A stretch of DNA of 50,180 nt from a virus (IMGVR_UViG_3300033141_001359:1-50180); one strand, 5' to 3'; positions 29,696 to 38,836 are shown, counted from the stretch's first letter. A program made the numbers and translations. Notes: generated from the letters alone by a model not told the origin.

Positions 29696-30947
29696 GGTTC
29701 ACTTGTCCCCTCTCTTCCAGCCAGTGCAGCATCTCGTAAAGTTGTGCCGTCAGTTCGTCGCGGCTCATGCCCCCGATGATGCTTATGTGTGCCCGCGCAC
29801 GCGAGCCGTCGCCGCGAAATGTATTGTTGTTCGGGTCGCCCATGTCCTCTATTCTGCAACCGAATGCTTCAGGCATCGCATAGATTGCCGTGCCAGGATA
29901 GGGGATAAACATCTTGAGACTGATGACGCACTCGCGGCCAGCGTCTTCAACCCATGTCTTGTTGCGTTCAAGCGTGTCAGGCGTCTCGCCCGGCGTGCCC
30001 ATCATCATCAGCGGCCTGACCGTCGGTATCCCAGCGGCGATAGCATTCCTTACCGCTCTGGTATTCTCCTCGACGCGCACTCCCTTGTGCAGTAGGTTCA
30101 ATACGCCTTGATCCCCGGATTCCACGCCGAATGAAACTTCCTCGCAGCCGCAATCATGTATGAGTTTATAGGTGTCAATGTCATTCGGCTTGGTTCGGAT
30201 GCTCGCACGCCAACGCATCTCGCGTCGCCGCAATGCGCCGGAAAGCCACCCCAGCCGCGCCGCATTGTGGATGAGATTGTCATCGCTGATACGAACCTGA
30301 CGGATGCCGAGCAACGCAATATCATCAAGCTCACGCTCTATTCGCTCGATGCTGTAGTCTTGAACAAAGCTCTCGTTGCCTGACGTGCAGAACGCGCACC
30401 GATACCGGCAACCCCGACTGGTCAACAGGGTCGTTGATTCTGTGGGTTCTATAGCATGGCGAAAAATCCGGCCTCCCTGATACGGCAAGAGGCGGCGGTC
30501 GGGATAAGGGTAGTCGTTCATGTCGCGTAGAAGCCGATCCGCCTTCACAAACCATTGCGGGCGCTTTGCCGGTCTCAGGAATGCGTCGGCCACCACATCC
30601 TCCCCGTATCCGTCCACCACGCAATCAACCGCATCGTCCAACATCTCCGGCGACTTCCCAATCGGGCCGCCGGCAATGATATAATTTGCCAGCCCATGTT
30701 CTTTCGCGTGTTCGGCAATGCCGTTGAGATATGGCGCATCCACCATGCACCCGCTGAGACACAGCATATCCGTTTTCTTCAACATCAGCTTTGCCGCGTG
30801 CATGGACGAACCCTGGGCGAACACCATTTCGACCTTCGCGCCGAGGTCGCGGCAGTAGGTCGCAATCAATAGCATCCCCAAACCGACCTGCGCGGTCGGG
30901 TTTGTGTGATACGGTTGCGGCGTGTAGAAGAACGTAATGTCTGGCAT
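29688..30947 (-). CDS. B12-binding-type radical SAM enzyme, 419 aa
   Basis: N-terminal cobalamin-binding-like Rossmann domain (~1-130: AQVGLGMLLIATYCRDLGAKVEM, YIIAGGPIGKSPEMLD, VDGYGE). The radical SAM barrel follows with the iron-sulfur motif C180-x3-C184-x2-C187 (RGCRYRCAFC) and later FGVESGDQGVLNLLHKGV and MMMGTPGETPDT motifs. Start chosen at ATG 30947 in a TGATG junction; an ATG nine bases earlier follows GGAGG more closely. Such enzymes methylate or rearrange unreactive carbons; in this cluster a glycan or cofactor substrate is likely. Very unusual cargo for a phage. Confidence 0.8.
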   Translation of the reverse strand: MPDITFFYTPQPYHTNPTAQVGLGMLLIATYCRDLGAKVEMVFAQGSSMHAAKLMLKKTDMLCLSGCMVDAPYLNGIAEHAKEHGLANYIIAGGPIGKSPEMLDDAVDCVVDGYGEDVVADAFLRPAKRPQWFVKADRLLRDMNDYPYPDRRLLPYQGGRIFRHAIEPTESTTLLTSRGCRYRCAFCTSGNESFVQDYSIERIERELDDIALLGIRQVRISDDNLIHNAARLGWLSGALRRREMRWRASIRTKPNDIDTYKLIHDCGCEEVSFGVESGDQGVLNLLHKGVRVEENTRAVRNAIAAGIPTVRPLMMMGTPGETPDTLERNKTWVEDAGRECVISLKMFIPYPGTAIYAMPEAFGCRIEDMGDPNNNTFRGDGSRARAHISIIGGMSRDELTAQLYEMLHWLEERGQVNRG

Positions 30948-31741
30948 CAGAACCATTGACCTCCGCCGCCAGGCCCCATGTGAAGCACATACGCATTGTC
31001 CGGTGCTGGATGCCCTTTGAACTTCTGGTTGATGCGCTGATACCAACAGGCATCTTCGCGCCGCACGAGCGGGAAGCTTGCAAACTCCCAGGCGGCAAGC
31101 GGGAATATCATATTGCAGCCGAGCATTGCCGCACTTCCGTCAGGCCGCCCACGGAAGCCCTTCCAACTATGTGTCGAAAGAGCGTCTAGCTCATTCCAGG
31201 TCATGTCCGGTCGCAGCTTGTCCGCTGTCGGAATCAGGCAGCGCGGGCCGACGTAGATTTCTTCCCACGGATTTGCGATGCGATAAAGCCCTTTCGGGCT
31301 TATCAACTTGGCGTCATTAAGCCCGCGCCCGGTTACTTGGGTAAACGACCATTCCGTCAACTTCCCCTCGAAGATATGCTTGGCTATTTTGATATGATGC
31401 GGTTGGAAGATGCAGTCGCCGTCCGTTTTGACCATGACGTTGCATCCCATCTTGAGGGCCCGTTCGCAAGCTCGGTTCTGCGCTAGTGCTTTTCCACCGG
31501 CCTCTTTCCGTGCCTTCCATTGCTTGTCGTACCCGCCCACCGTGTCGCTCCGACAGATATGCACAGGCAAATCAGCCGGCAATAGCGACAAATCGGGCGG
31601 AGGCATTTCCGTATCATCAATACACAGGAATACGGCCAAGGGTTTTGTGGTCTGATGACGCAGGCCCTTCACCACATACGGCCATTCGACATACTGATTG
31701 AACCATGAAATCATCACGGCTATTGTTGCGTCGGTTGGCAT
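30947..31741 (-). CDS. GT2-family glycosyltransferase, 264 aa
   Basis: ATIAVMISWFNQYVEWPYVVKGLRHQTTKP opening, then D-G-D at VKTDGDCIF as the nucleotide-sugar metal site, in a GT-A fold. Ends with GHPAPDNAYVLHMGPGGGG. ATG 31741 behind GGGAGGGAAC. Likely adds one sugar to the glycan modified by its neighbours. Confidence 0.75.
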   Translation of the reverse strand: MPTDATIAVMISWFNQYVEWPYVVKGLRHQTTKPLAVFLCIDDTEMPPPDLSLLPADLPVHICRSDTVGGYDKQWKARKEAGGKALAQNRACERALKMGCNVMVKTDGDCIFQPHHIKIAKHIFEGKLTEWSFTQVTGRGLNDAKLISPKGLYRIANPWEEIYVGPRCLIPTADKLRPDMTWNELDALSTHSWKGFRGRPDGSAAMLGCNMIFPLAAWEFASFPLVRREDACWYQRINQKFKGHPAPDNAYVLHMGPGGGGQWF

Positions 31742-32385
31742 AGTTCCCTCCCAGGATTTACCATCTTGAGTACCGCCCAATACCGCTTGCTATCGAACCA
31801 GTTGACCCCCATCTGCGACTCCCTGATGATAGACCAGGGCAACTGCGGGTTGCAGATTAGCTTCCGAAACTCACCCAAAGCCCAGGCATGAAGATGGTAC
31901 GGATTCTTATCAATACCTTGCACTATCGGCCCCGCAATGAACAATGTCCCGTGCGGCAAAAGCCAAGTCGCAATCCTCGCCAGCAACTCCGACGGATTCC
32001 TGACGTGCTCTAGAATGTCGCAGCATACGACCAGGTCAAAGCGCTGCGTCGGGCGAAATTGCTCTACTGGTTTGTGCACGAATTCGACGCCCTCGGCCTT
32101 TAGCAGTGCGGCGGCTGCCGGATGCTTATCCACGGCCATGATATTTCGATAGCCCTTCGATTTCAGCACGAGACAACCCTGACCAGCACCACAGCCCAAC
32201 TCTAGTACGCGCGCCATGCGGGCCTTAGCCGGAGGCAGTGTCGGCACAAATAGATAACGGCGAATAGACGATGCGAAGGGGAAATATGCTCGATTCAACT
32301 TGCTATCCGTTATCGGCAGTGCGCCTGCTCCAATAATGCGCTTCACCGCCTTGCGAATGTCAGGATATATTGCGCGTTCAGCCAT
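31720..32385 (-). CDS. SAM-dependent methyltransferase, 221 aa
   Basis: Motif I ARVLELGCGAGQGCLVLKSKG, acidic motif II (MAVDKHPAAA), and FDLVVCCDILEHVRNPSELLARIATWLLPHG as motifs IV-V: a class I methyltransferase like those that act on sugars or small molecules. N-terminal ~50 residues are extra. TAATG overlap with the preceding methyltransferase gene. Confidence 0.8.
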   Translation of the reverse strand: MAERAIYPDIRKAVKRIIGAGALPITDSKLNRAYFPFASSIRRYLFVPTLPPAKARMARVLELGCGAGQGCLVLKSKGYRNIMAVDKHPAAAALLKAEGVEFVHKPVEQFRPTQRFDLVVCCDILEHVRNPSELLARIATWLLPHGTLFIAGPIVQGIDKNPYHLHAWALGEFRKLICNPQLPWSIIRESQMGVNWFDSKRYWAVLKMVNPGRELCQPTQQ

Positions 32386-32960
32386 TACCTTTTCCCAAAC
32401 TCAATCATGCCGCAGATGTGGTCGTCATTTCCCGCCATGAAGGATACCTCGCCGAACTTTTCGAATGCCTTGCAGCAAGCTTTCTCATTATCCCAGCCCG
32501 CCAAATGCCCATCGTGAAAGCGGGCCGAATGCGTCGGTTGCCCGCGAGGTACACTGAACAGGCAGCGCCGTCGCGCGACTTTGCGAAGCTCAGCCACCAC
32601 GTCTGCGGGATTCTCAAAGTGTTCCAAGAACTGGAATGCCGCGACGGTCTCGAAGGCCCCATACCATACCGGGCTGAAGCTCGCCCCGTTTGCTACGAGG
32701 AAGATTCTCCGTGGGAAGCGGAGCCGTGCACGAGCCACCATGTATCGGCTGATGTCAACGCCCACATAGTGCATATCTTCGGGCAGGTATGGCGTGAACC
32801 CGCCAAAGGCCGAGCCGACCTCCAAGACCGGCCCAATGCAGTATTTGGCCGCTTCCTCGAATTCTGCTGCGCGGTCGCGCATGTCATTCCGTTCGGCATA
32901 TTTGCGGCCTCTCGCTTCCCAGAATTCGGGGCTATTCAGCATAGGCTTCTTATTATCCAT
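32385..32960 (-). CDS. SAM-dependent methyltransferase, 191 aa
   Basis: GPVLEVGSAFGGFTPYLPEDMHYVGVDISRYMVARA (motifs I and II) and FETVAAFQFLEHFENPADVVAELRKVARRRCLFSVP (IV-V). ATG 32960 behind GCGGAGAGAGCAC. It and the next gene are not close copies, so they probably methylate different positions of the same product. Confidence 0.8.
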   Translation of the reverse strand: MDNKKPMLNSPEFWEARGRKYAERNDMRDRAAEFEEAAKYCIGPVLEVGSAFGGFTPYLPEDMHYVGVDISRYMVARARLRFPRRIFLVANGASFSPVWYGAFETVAAFQFLEHFENPADVVAELRKVARRRCLFSVPRGQPTHSARFHDGHLAGWDNEKACCKAFEKFGEVSFMAGNDDHICGMIEFGKR

Positions 32961-34986
32961 GTGCTCTCTCCGCACTCGCCATAGCCCGCCTGACGATGTC
33001 GGGCAGCTTCCAGTTCACCTTGCAGATAATGCCGTCGCCGCAGTTGCCAAGTTTGCCGTCCCATTCATGCCATGCCGCCTTGCGACCAATCCGGCCAGGG
33101 TCGCGCCCGTCACGCTTCAGGTAGAACTCGTGCTTGATGGCCATGGACTCCTTGCTCAGGACGTGGCCGAAATGGTAGATTGCACAGCCGGGCACCCGTT
33201 CCGCCGTCTGCTTGTGTGCGTCCAGACCAGGGTTCAATCGCTGCTTCGCTGCATCCGTAGGCGTGTGGTGTTTCCAATACAAGTAGCTGGGCCTCCACCA
33301 ACTCCACCGATAATGCGGGCATACCGAACCATACGGCTCTAGGCTGACACCCCAGCGCTGGCCACGCAACTCCGGGCTATCGTGCACCCAGTAGCGTCCG
33401 TCGTGCCAGAAGTTCACCCAACGCGGACAGCCCCAGGCGATGCCGGAATCAAGCCACTTGTCGAGGCCGACCCACACTTCGTCGGCGTCAAGCATGAGCA
33501 CATAGTTGCCTTGCGTATGCCGTGCCGTCCAGTTTCTCATCTCACACTTATCTCGCCATTCCCGTCTCACTTCAAGCCTGATTTTATGCTTCGGGTCTGG
33601 GAATTTCTTAATCCGCTCAAGACTGCCGTCCGGCGGTGTACCTAGCATGAGCTTTGTCGGCCCATGGGCAATCACAATCTGGTCAACATAGGGATAGACC
33701 GATTCCAGCGACTGCGTGACCGTCGGGCCCCACCAGCAGATCATCTGCGCCGTGACGCTCTTTTTGGATACCGCGTGGTACGGGAGCGCTTCGACGCGCT
33801 TTCGCATCGCATCCAGCCCATAAGACTTCGTCGCCCACGCTTGCGCCTTTGCAACATCAGGTTTTCCTTTGGCAGCAATGCAGGACACCGCTCGCTTGTA
33901 AGCATCCTTGTCCCCCCACGAAACGTAAATCAGCCGGTCGCCGTAGTTCTGACGGAGCACCGGCAGGTCATAGACGATGCACGGAGTCCCGCTCGCAAGG
34001 GCCTCAGCCGGCACCATGCCGAAGCCCTCGAACAGGCTCGGCGCAAGCACCATGTGGGCATCCCGCATCAAGCCGAATTTGCTCGCGTCATTTTGGTCGG
34101 TGCAGATATGGCACTTGTGCTTGCTCGTATCTGCGGGCAGGTTATTGATGCGCCCGAATACCACCAGGTCGAATGGCTGCTTCAGGCTCCAAATAGCTGC
34201 AATGGCCGTCGCCCCGCCCTTGTACGCCTGCGAACGGGCGCTCCATACCGCATAGGGCCTCGCTATTGGGCGCGGTATCTTGAACCGTTCCAGCGCATAG
34301 GTGTTGACGGCAGGCGGCAGGACATAGACCGGATGTTCCTTCCCCATCCAGCGTTTCAGCCATTTGGCCGATTCACCGCTGTTCGCAAGCCACAAATCCG
34401 CCGCGTCATAGAGTGGCTTCCAGCCGGAACTTCCCATGTGTTTGCCCGCATCGGGGAGCGTCTGCCCGAGCCACTTCGAGTTCTCGAAATGCAGTAGGGC
34501 CAAAACTTGCCTAGGATGCTTTCGCTTCCAGTCCAATGCCGTCTTCGCAATGGCACCCTTCCCGTCCGTGACCGCCACATCAAGGTCTGGAGGAACCCCG
34601 TCCTGCCCTACAATCGCAAGCCGCAATGTCTTGAGCACGGGATAATCGGCCATCCACTTTGGCCGAGTGTTCGTTATCAGCCACACCTCGGCCCCCAGAC
34701 TGGCAAGCGAGTGCGCGTACTGATAGAGATGTATGCGCCCGCCGGAATAGAATGTGCTCGCGTGCATAAAGAAGCCGAAGCGTCTTGTCTTGGCGAAGCG
34801 CGCCACCGGTGCCGACGTTTTCTCGCGGCTCTGGAAGCTGTATTCCTTCTCGCCGATGATGCCATCGCGCAGAAGCCGTTCGGCCTCGTGTCGGTTCAGG
34901 ATGTCAATCAGTTGGCCGGCCCGCTTGAAGACCTTTTGCCTCCGCTGGCCGGTGAATTCATGTTCTTTCAGGACTCGGAACCACAT
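32953..34986 (-). CDS. fused GT4-GT2 glycosyltransferase, 677 aa
   Basis: Residues ~68-400 are a GT-B, GT4-type enzyme: FFMHASTFYSGGRIHLYQYAHSLASLGAEVWLIT, and the E-x7-E motif EGFGMVPAEALASGTPCIVYDLPV. Residues ~415-660 are a GT2-like domain with TARHTQGNYVLMLDADEVWV (D-A-D) and an aromatic-rich acceptor region (WSWWRPSYLYWKHHTP). Two transferases in one chain suggest consecutive sugar additions. First large gene of the glycan cluster after capsid; its end overlaps the methyltransferase start. Confidence 0.8.
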   Translation of the reverse strand: MWFRVLKEHEFTGQRRQKVFKRAGQLIDILNRHEAERLLRDGIIGEKEYSFQSREKTSAPVARFAKTRRFGFFMHASTFYSGGRIHLYQYAHSLASLGAEVWLITNTRPKWMADYPVLKTLRLAIVGQDGVPPDLDVAVTDGKGAIAKTALDWKRKHPRQVLALLHFENSKWLGQTLPDAGKHMGSSGWKPLYDAADLWLANSGESAKWLKRWMGKEHPVYVLPPAVNTYALERFKIPRPIARPYAVWSARSQAYKGGATAIAAIWSLKQPFDLVVFGRINNLPADTSKHKCHICTDQNDASKFGLMRDAHMVLAPSLFEGFGMVPAEALASGTPCIVYDLPVLRQNYGDRLIYVSWGDKDAYKRAVSCIAAKGKPDVAKAQAWATKSYGLDAMRKRVEALPYHAVSKKSVTAQMICWWGPTVTQSLESVYPYVDQIVIAHGPTKLMLGTPPDGSLERIKKFPDPKHKIRLEVRREWRDKCEMRNWTARHTQGNYVLMLDADEVWVGLDKWLDSGIAWGCPRWVNFWHDGRYWVHDSPELRGQRWGVSLEPYGSVCPHYRWSWWRPSYLYWKHHTPTDAAKQRLNPGLDAHKQTAERVPGCAIYHFGHVLSKESMAIKHEFYLKRDGRDPGRIGRKAAWHEWDGKLGNCGDGIICKVNWKLPDIVRRAMASAERAHG

Positions 34987-35047
34987 TATTGCTTACCCCG
35001 AAGTCGCTTTTTTGTTCGGCCTTGTAATACTCCCAGCAGAACACCCC

Positions 35048-35179
35048 TCAGCATTCCGATGACAATGTATGCAATAATTCTTGAGACCTCGCCACAAAAA
35101 ACTGTACAATGCTGACCGGAATCAGCAGACTCATACCGAGTAGGAAACTTTTCCACGATAGCTTTTCGATTTCCGCCAT
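35048..35179 (-). CDS. small membrane protein, 43 aa
   Basis: MAEIEKLSWKSFLLGMSLLI.., one TM segment (FLLGMSLLIPVSIVQFFVA). ATG 35179 eight bases after GGGGAGG. Overlaps the end of the preceding gene in another frame. A 22-codon frame continues from its stop to 34986 but is too short to call. Confidence 0.5.
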   Translation of the reverse strand: MAEIEKLSWKSFLLGMSLLIPVSIVQFFVARSQELLHTLSSEC

Positions 35180-35409
35180 CTTGTCCTCCCCACATTCACT
35201 TGATAACTTGGCTCAACCCCGTGACCGCAACACGCCGATGCGACCCCGGGAAGCACTCCGAGGCAGGCATCATGACCGTTTGCATCCGGCCTCCGGTGAC
35301 ATCGGATACATGGGCGAGAGCCATCAGCAATCTGCCCACTATCAGCATATCGCCAATATCCAGCTTGAAAAACGATTTTGTGTCCGCGCTCGTGAGATGT
35401 GGCAGGCAC
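35131..35409 (-). CDS. Cys/His-rich phage protein, 92 aa
   Basis: GTG 35409 behind GGGAGGCTAATAAGG. Core SRPCIRCHRRPDANGHDACLGVLPGVASACCGHGVEPSYQ is a familiar phage motif (C-x2-C...GHDACLG-x-(L/I)-PGV-x2-A-CCGHG), probably a zinc-binding fold of unknown role. The C-terminal ~25 residues are basic. Confidence 0.7.
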   Translation of the reverse strand: MPATSHERGHKIVFQAGYWRYADSGQIADGSRPCIRCHRRPDANGHDACLGVLPGVASACCGHGVEPSYQVNVGRTRWRKSKSYRGKVSYSV

Positions 35410-35439
35410 CCTTATTAGCCTCCCGTCATCATCCTCAAT

Positions 35440-35637
35440 TCATTTACGAGAAAAAGGGTCGTACAGTGGGTTGCCCATGCAAGGTGCCCATACTGCCCAA
35501 AGGAACAACGGGATCATAAACACCATTAGCAGTGATGGATGTTTATAAACCACACTCTCGTTGGCCCAATACTGCAAGATTCCGTAACCCATAATGCCCA
35601 TAGCGACCAGCCAAGTGCCTACTACGAGCCACTTCAT
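35440..35637 (-). CDS. small membrane protein, two TM segments, 65 aa
   Basis: TM1 LVVGTWLVAMGIMGYGILQYW and TM2 LLMVFMIPLFLWAVWAPC, with a short loop. GGAAGGTGCGACA before ATG 35637. Directly downstream of the capsid gene. Could be a second holin-like or a superinfection protein; no family assigned. Confidence 0.6.
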   Translation of the reverse strand: MKWLVVGTWLVAMGIMGYGILQYWANESVVYKHPSLLMVFMIPLFLWAVWAPCMGNPLYDPFSRK

Positions 35638-35663
35638 TGTCGCACCTTCCTCTGAATCCTGTC

Positions 35664-35703
35664 GGCGGGGCGGCGAGTCATGTCGAACGCAAGCCGCCCC
35701 GCC
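35664..35703 (-). promoter_or_regulatory. strong hairpin after the capsid gene
   Basis: Perfect 11-pair GC stem GGCGGGGCGGC/GCCGCCCCGCC with an 18-base loop, 40 bases past the capsid stop on the transcribed strand. No T-run follows, so it is more likely an mRNA-stabilising or attenuating hairpin that favours capsid mRNA over the downstream genes than a full terminator. Confidence 0.55.
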
Positions 35704-35742
35704 CCTCGATTTGCCGGTTACCTACCTGTCCTTACCTACTCC

Positions 35743-37101
35743 TTACGAAGTCCCCGCTTGAAGAATGGCCATCGCACGCGGCTGTACCAACTGTCCGCCG
35801 ACCGCCGCGCTCACGGTGAACGCGGTGACGTTCTTACGGAAGTTGTAGTGCTCAGAACGCTTCACGACGACTTCCTGCTCTATCGGCACGATGTATTCCT
35901 TGAGGTCGCCGAAGATCACGTCACCATCAGCGTATGCCGTCAGCCGGTGTGTGCTGATGTACGGATAGCCGACCAGCTTCTGGAAGACCTGGCCCGCGAC
36001 GCTCTCGACGAACAACGGGCGACCCTGTGTGTCCTTGTCCTTCTTCAGGTTCTGCATACATCCGTCAGCAACGATGTACGTCGCTCGCGCCCGATGATAT
36101 GCACGAACCGCGAATTCCAGGTTCACCAGGTCGTCGTACTGGATGTCGTTCTGCGCCGTGCGGTTGACGGTGCGAATGCCGGTGGTGTTCACGATGCCCG
36201 TCGGCTGACCAGTGCCGGAGCCGCTTAGGAACGCGACGTCCAGCGCGTGGTTGAGCGCGCCCTTGAACAGCCGCGTGAGCAGCGGCTCAAGGGGAATCGC
36301 CGAGCGATTCAGCAGCCGGTTGCTGATTTCGGTGTAGGCCGCGACCTCGTGCGTCTCAATCGTGACCTGTTCGAACTCCGGCTCCGTCTCCGGCTTCTCG
36401 CCGCCTTCGTCGATCCACGACACCGTCACCCCACCGTATTCCTGCGCGTCCGTCTGCACGAGCCGCGGCCACACAATCGCTCCGGTATCCGACGGGACGA
36501 TGGTCGCCCTACCCAAGATGTGCGGTGCTTCAGCGTCAAGCTCAAGGAGTTCCCGGCGGTAGTCCTGGGGGATCAAGGCGCTACGCGCTGCATCCCCGGA
36601 GACCATCGGGATGGCCTTTCCTGCCGGCAGACCCGCGACCTTGGCGTATTCGTCGCCGAAAATTTGGACGACCATGTCTGGCGGCATCCGCACGCCGTCC
36701 AGCTTGTCCTTGAACTTCGGCAACTCGGGCCGCATCTCGACCATCAACCCGGGCTCGACGTCCTTGCCGTTGCAGTAGTCGAGGAACGCTCGCCGTTTCG
36801 CCTGTGCCTCCTTCTCGTGATCCTTCGGCTCCGCCGGAATCTTCGGCGTTAGCGTCTTCCCATCAACGTCAGTCTCGGCGGCCTTCTTGGCAGCCTGCAA
36901 CGCTACGCGCCGCGCTGCCTGCGACTTGGCCGTCTCAATCTTTTCCTTGAACGCCTTAAACTCAGCGTCCTTGCCCTTCAGGGCCTCCTCGACGGGCTTC
37001 CGCTTTTCAGCGTCCGGTTCCGCATCGAGTTGCGCCTGAAGGGTGTCCATCTCGGCAAGAACCGTCTCAGCCTTGCCGATGAGTTCTGCTAGTGTAATCA
37101 T
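35743..37101 (-). CDS. HK97-fold major capsid protein, 452 aa
   Basis: Forms the icosahedral shell. Residues ~1-80 form a charged coiled-coil delta domain used as scaffold and normally removed by the protease encoded upstream. The shell domain shows YRRELLELDAEAPHILGRATIVPSDTGAIVWPRL, EISNRLLNRSAIPLEPLLTRLFKGALNHALDVAFLSGSGTGQPTGI, and the ending FTVSAAVGGQLVQPRAMAIL, all typical of HK97-type capsids. Starts one base after the protease stop. Confidence 0.9.
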   Translation of the reverse strand: MITLAELIGKAETVLAEMDTLQAQLDAEPDAEKRKPVEEALKGKDAEFKAFKEKIETAKSQAARRVALQAAKKAAETDVDGKTLTPKIPAEPKDHEKEAQAKRRAFLDYCNGKDVEPGLMVEMRPELPKFKDKLDGVRMPPDMVVQIFGDEYAKVAGLPAGKAIPMVSGDAARSALIPQDYRRELLELDAEAPHILGRATIVPSDTGAIVWPRLVQTDAQEYGGVTVSWIDEGGEKPETEPEFEQVTIETHEVAAYTEISNRLLNRSAIPLEPLLTRLFKGALNHALDVAFLSGSGTGQPTGIVNTTGIRTVNRTAQNDIQYDDLVNLEFAVRAYHRARATYIVADGCMQNLKKDKDTQGRPLFVESVAGQVFQKLVGYPYISTHRLTAYADGDVIFGDLKEYIVPIEQEVVVKRSEHYNFRKNVTAFTVSAAVGGQLVQPRAMAILQAGTS

Positions 37102-37102
37102 C

Positions 37103-38836
37103 TTACCCCTCTTCGAGGCCGAGGGCTTTCCGGTGCTTCTGGAGATGCCCCTTCACCGCTGCGCTCGCCTCCTCGCCAGAGCGTGCTCCCTGAGCCGCCG
37201 CCCAGGCCGCATTCAGTCCGCCCTTGTGGAGGTAGAGCGTGCCCGTCGTGAAGCGTCCACTGTCATCAGGGCTTCCTCCGCCCTTGACCCAGTGATGTGG
37301 ATACCGCCACGTACTCACGCTCTCCGGCTTTCCCATATCGGCGAAAGCCAGTCGCGGGAGCTTGGCCTTGTCCACCTTGCCCCAGGCCGGTTCCCCTTCG
37401 GCCACTTTGCTGTTGTGTGAAAATGATTTTGCATCCAGCGCCAGACGTTCCAGCGCCAGCCGATGCCTCTTGACCTGGATGCCCCATGAGTGAAGTGCGG
37501 TCCGCCCCTCGGCAGATGCCTTCGGCTCCGTCTCCTTCAAGAGGCTTTCGAGCTCGTCAGAGAGTTTGCGTAAGCTCTCCAATGTGCTCTGTACCCGGCT
37601 TCGGTTTCGCGCCGAGAGAACGCGGCCTTCCTTCCCCTCCGACTCGCAAGGTGCGTTCACGTCCCGTCGCAACGCCTCCGCCGCTTCCGTCGCGGCCTTC
37701 GCCGCCGTAATCGTTGCCAATTCGTTCGCCGGTATCGTCGTAACGGTCACCTCAAGCAGCATGATCTCCAGCAAGTCCCGCACACTCTTCCCGCCTTCCT
37801 CGGTGTCCGTCCATTTCTTGGGGATGTAGCCGATACTCAGGCCATTGACGTGCCCCTCCACGATCTTCTGTCGCGTCTCCTGGGCTATGGGCGTGGCCGA
37901 GAATTCCGCGTGAATCCAGAGGCCAAAATCATCTTCCTTCGCCTCGGTCACTGTGCCAATAACTTCAAGGGTGTCGCCCCCGTGCGCATAGTGCCGCACC
38001 ATTAATTTGACCTTGCCCGCCGGGACGCGCTCCTTGATCGTCTTTTTGAATGCGCCCGGCTTGATGCGTTCCCCCTGCCCGTCCACGTTACCGAAGGCCG
38101 CACCATGTCCCTCCATCCAGCCAGCATCCCCCTCGTCCTTCTTGCCCTCGGCTACGTCCGCCAACGGCGCAACTTTCAGGTCGGGCTTCGGCGACGGCTT
38201 CTCAAGTCGCACATGTGTGTCAAGCTCCTTTCCCGGCTGGCCTGGCCCCGGTCTCTCAGCCCGCCGCATCTGGCCGCCGCACTTCGGGCATTTGATATTT
38301 GCACAGTGCTCGTCAGTTTTGAGCTTATGCCCGCATTCAATGCACTCGCAGTTATACTTTCTTTCGCCTTCGGACTCATCATCAGCCTTGCCCTTTTTGG
38401 CCGCCTCAAACGTGCCGTCATGTGCCTTGCAATGTGACCGCGCCTCCTCTACATCCCACGTTCCCTTCGGATAGCGGTAAGCCTGTTCGCTCATGGTTGT
38501 TTCGCCCTTGAGCTTCCCGATGATCACGTCATATTCCTTGCCGTCGTGCTTGCGACTTACGCGCCGGAAGGTCTCTTTCTGGAAATCCCCGGGCGGGCGC
38601 AGACGACAGGCGTGCTCATTCGGGTAGGGCTTGCCCTGAATGACCTGGAGCGCCTTGTCCAGAACCTCTTGTTCGCCCTCTGAGAGGCTCTTGCCCATGA
38701 CCGTGCGCCACTGGATATAGCACGCAGCGGAGCGCGCCTCGCGGTCAACGTACTTGGCGGCCATTCCTTCGTCTTCCATGCAGCGGGCGATGAATTCCCT
38801 CTGCGTCTCGTCCTCGTTCGGTTTCAGCTTTGCCAT
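37103..38836 (-). CDS. prohead (maturation) protease with extra domains, 577 aa
   Basis: HK97-type S78-family protease at residues ~235-390: GHGAAFGNVDGQGERIKPGAF, catalytic His in LMVRHYAHGG (~282-285), and Ser334 in GHVNGLSIGY. Longer than the ~200-residue norm. Residues ~60-150 form a helical domain with LRPPGDFQKETFRRV, ~163-190 a zinc ribbon (CECIECGHKL ... IKCPKCGGQM), ~410-470 a coiled coil, and the C-terminus is a module with YPHHWVKGG ... LYLHKGGLNAAWAAAQGARSG. The extra parts may position the protease or scaffold the prohead. Confidence 0.85.
   Translation of the reverse strand: MAKLKPNEDETQREFIARCMEDEGMAAKYVDREARSAACYIQWRTVMGKSLSEGEQEVLDKALQVIQGKPYPNEHACRLRPPGDFQKETFRRVSRKHDGKEYDVIIGKLKGETTMSEQAYRYPKGTWDVEEARSHCKAHDGTFEAAKKGKADDESEGERKYNCECIECGHKLKTDEHCANIKCPKCGGQMRRAERPGPGQPGKELDTHVRLEKPSPKPDLKVAPLADVAEGKKDEGDAGWMEGHGAAFGNVDGQGERIKPGAFKKTIKERVPAGKVKLMVRHYAHGGDTLEVIGTVTEAKEDDFGLWIHAEFSATPIAQETRQKIVEGHVNGLSIGYIPKKWTDTEEGGKSVRDLLEIMLLEVTVTTIPANELATITAAKAATEAAEALRRDVNAPCESEGKEGRVLSARNRSRVQSTLESLRKLSDELESLLKETEPKASAEGRTALHSWGIQVKRHRLALERLALDAKSFSHNSKVAEGEPAWGKVDKAKLPRLAFADMGKPESVSTWRYPHHWVKGGGSPDDSGRFTTGTLYLHKGGLNAAWAAAQGARSGEEASAAVKGHLQKHRKALGLEEG

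Noticed and set aside
35664-35703. Rho-independent terminator after the capsid gene
   Set aside because: The stem is strong but no T-run follows on the transcribed strand; listed as a regulatory hairpin instead.
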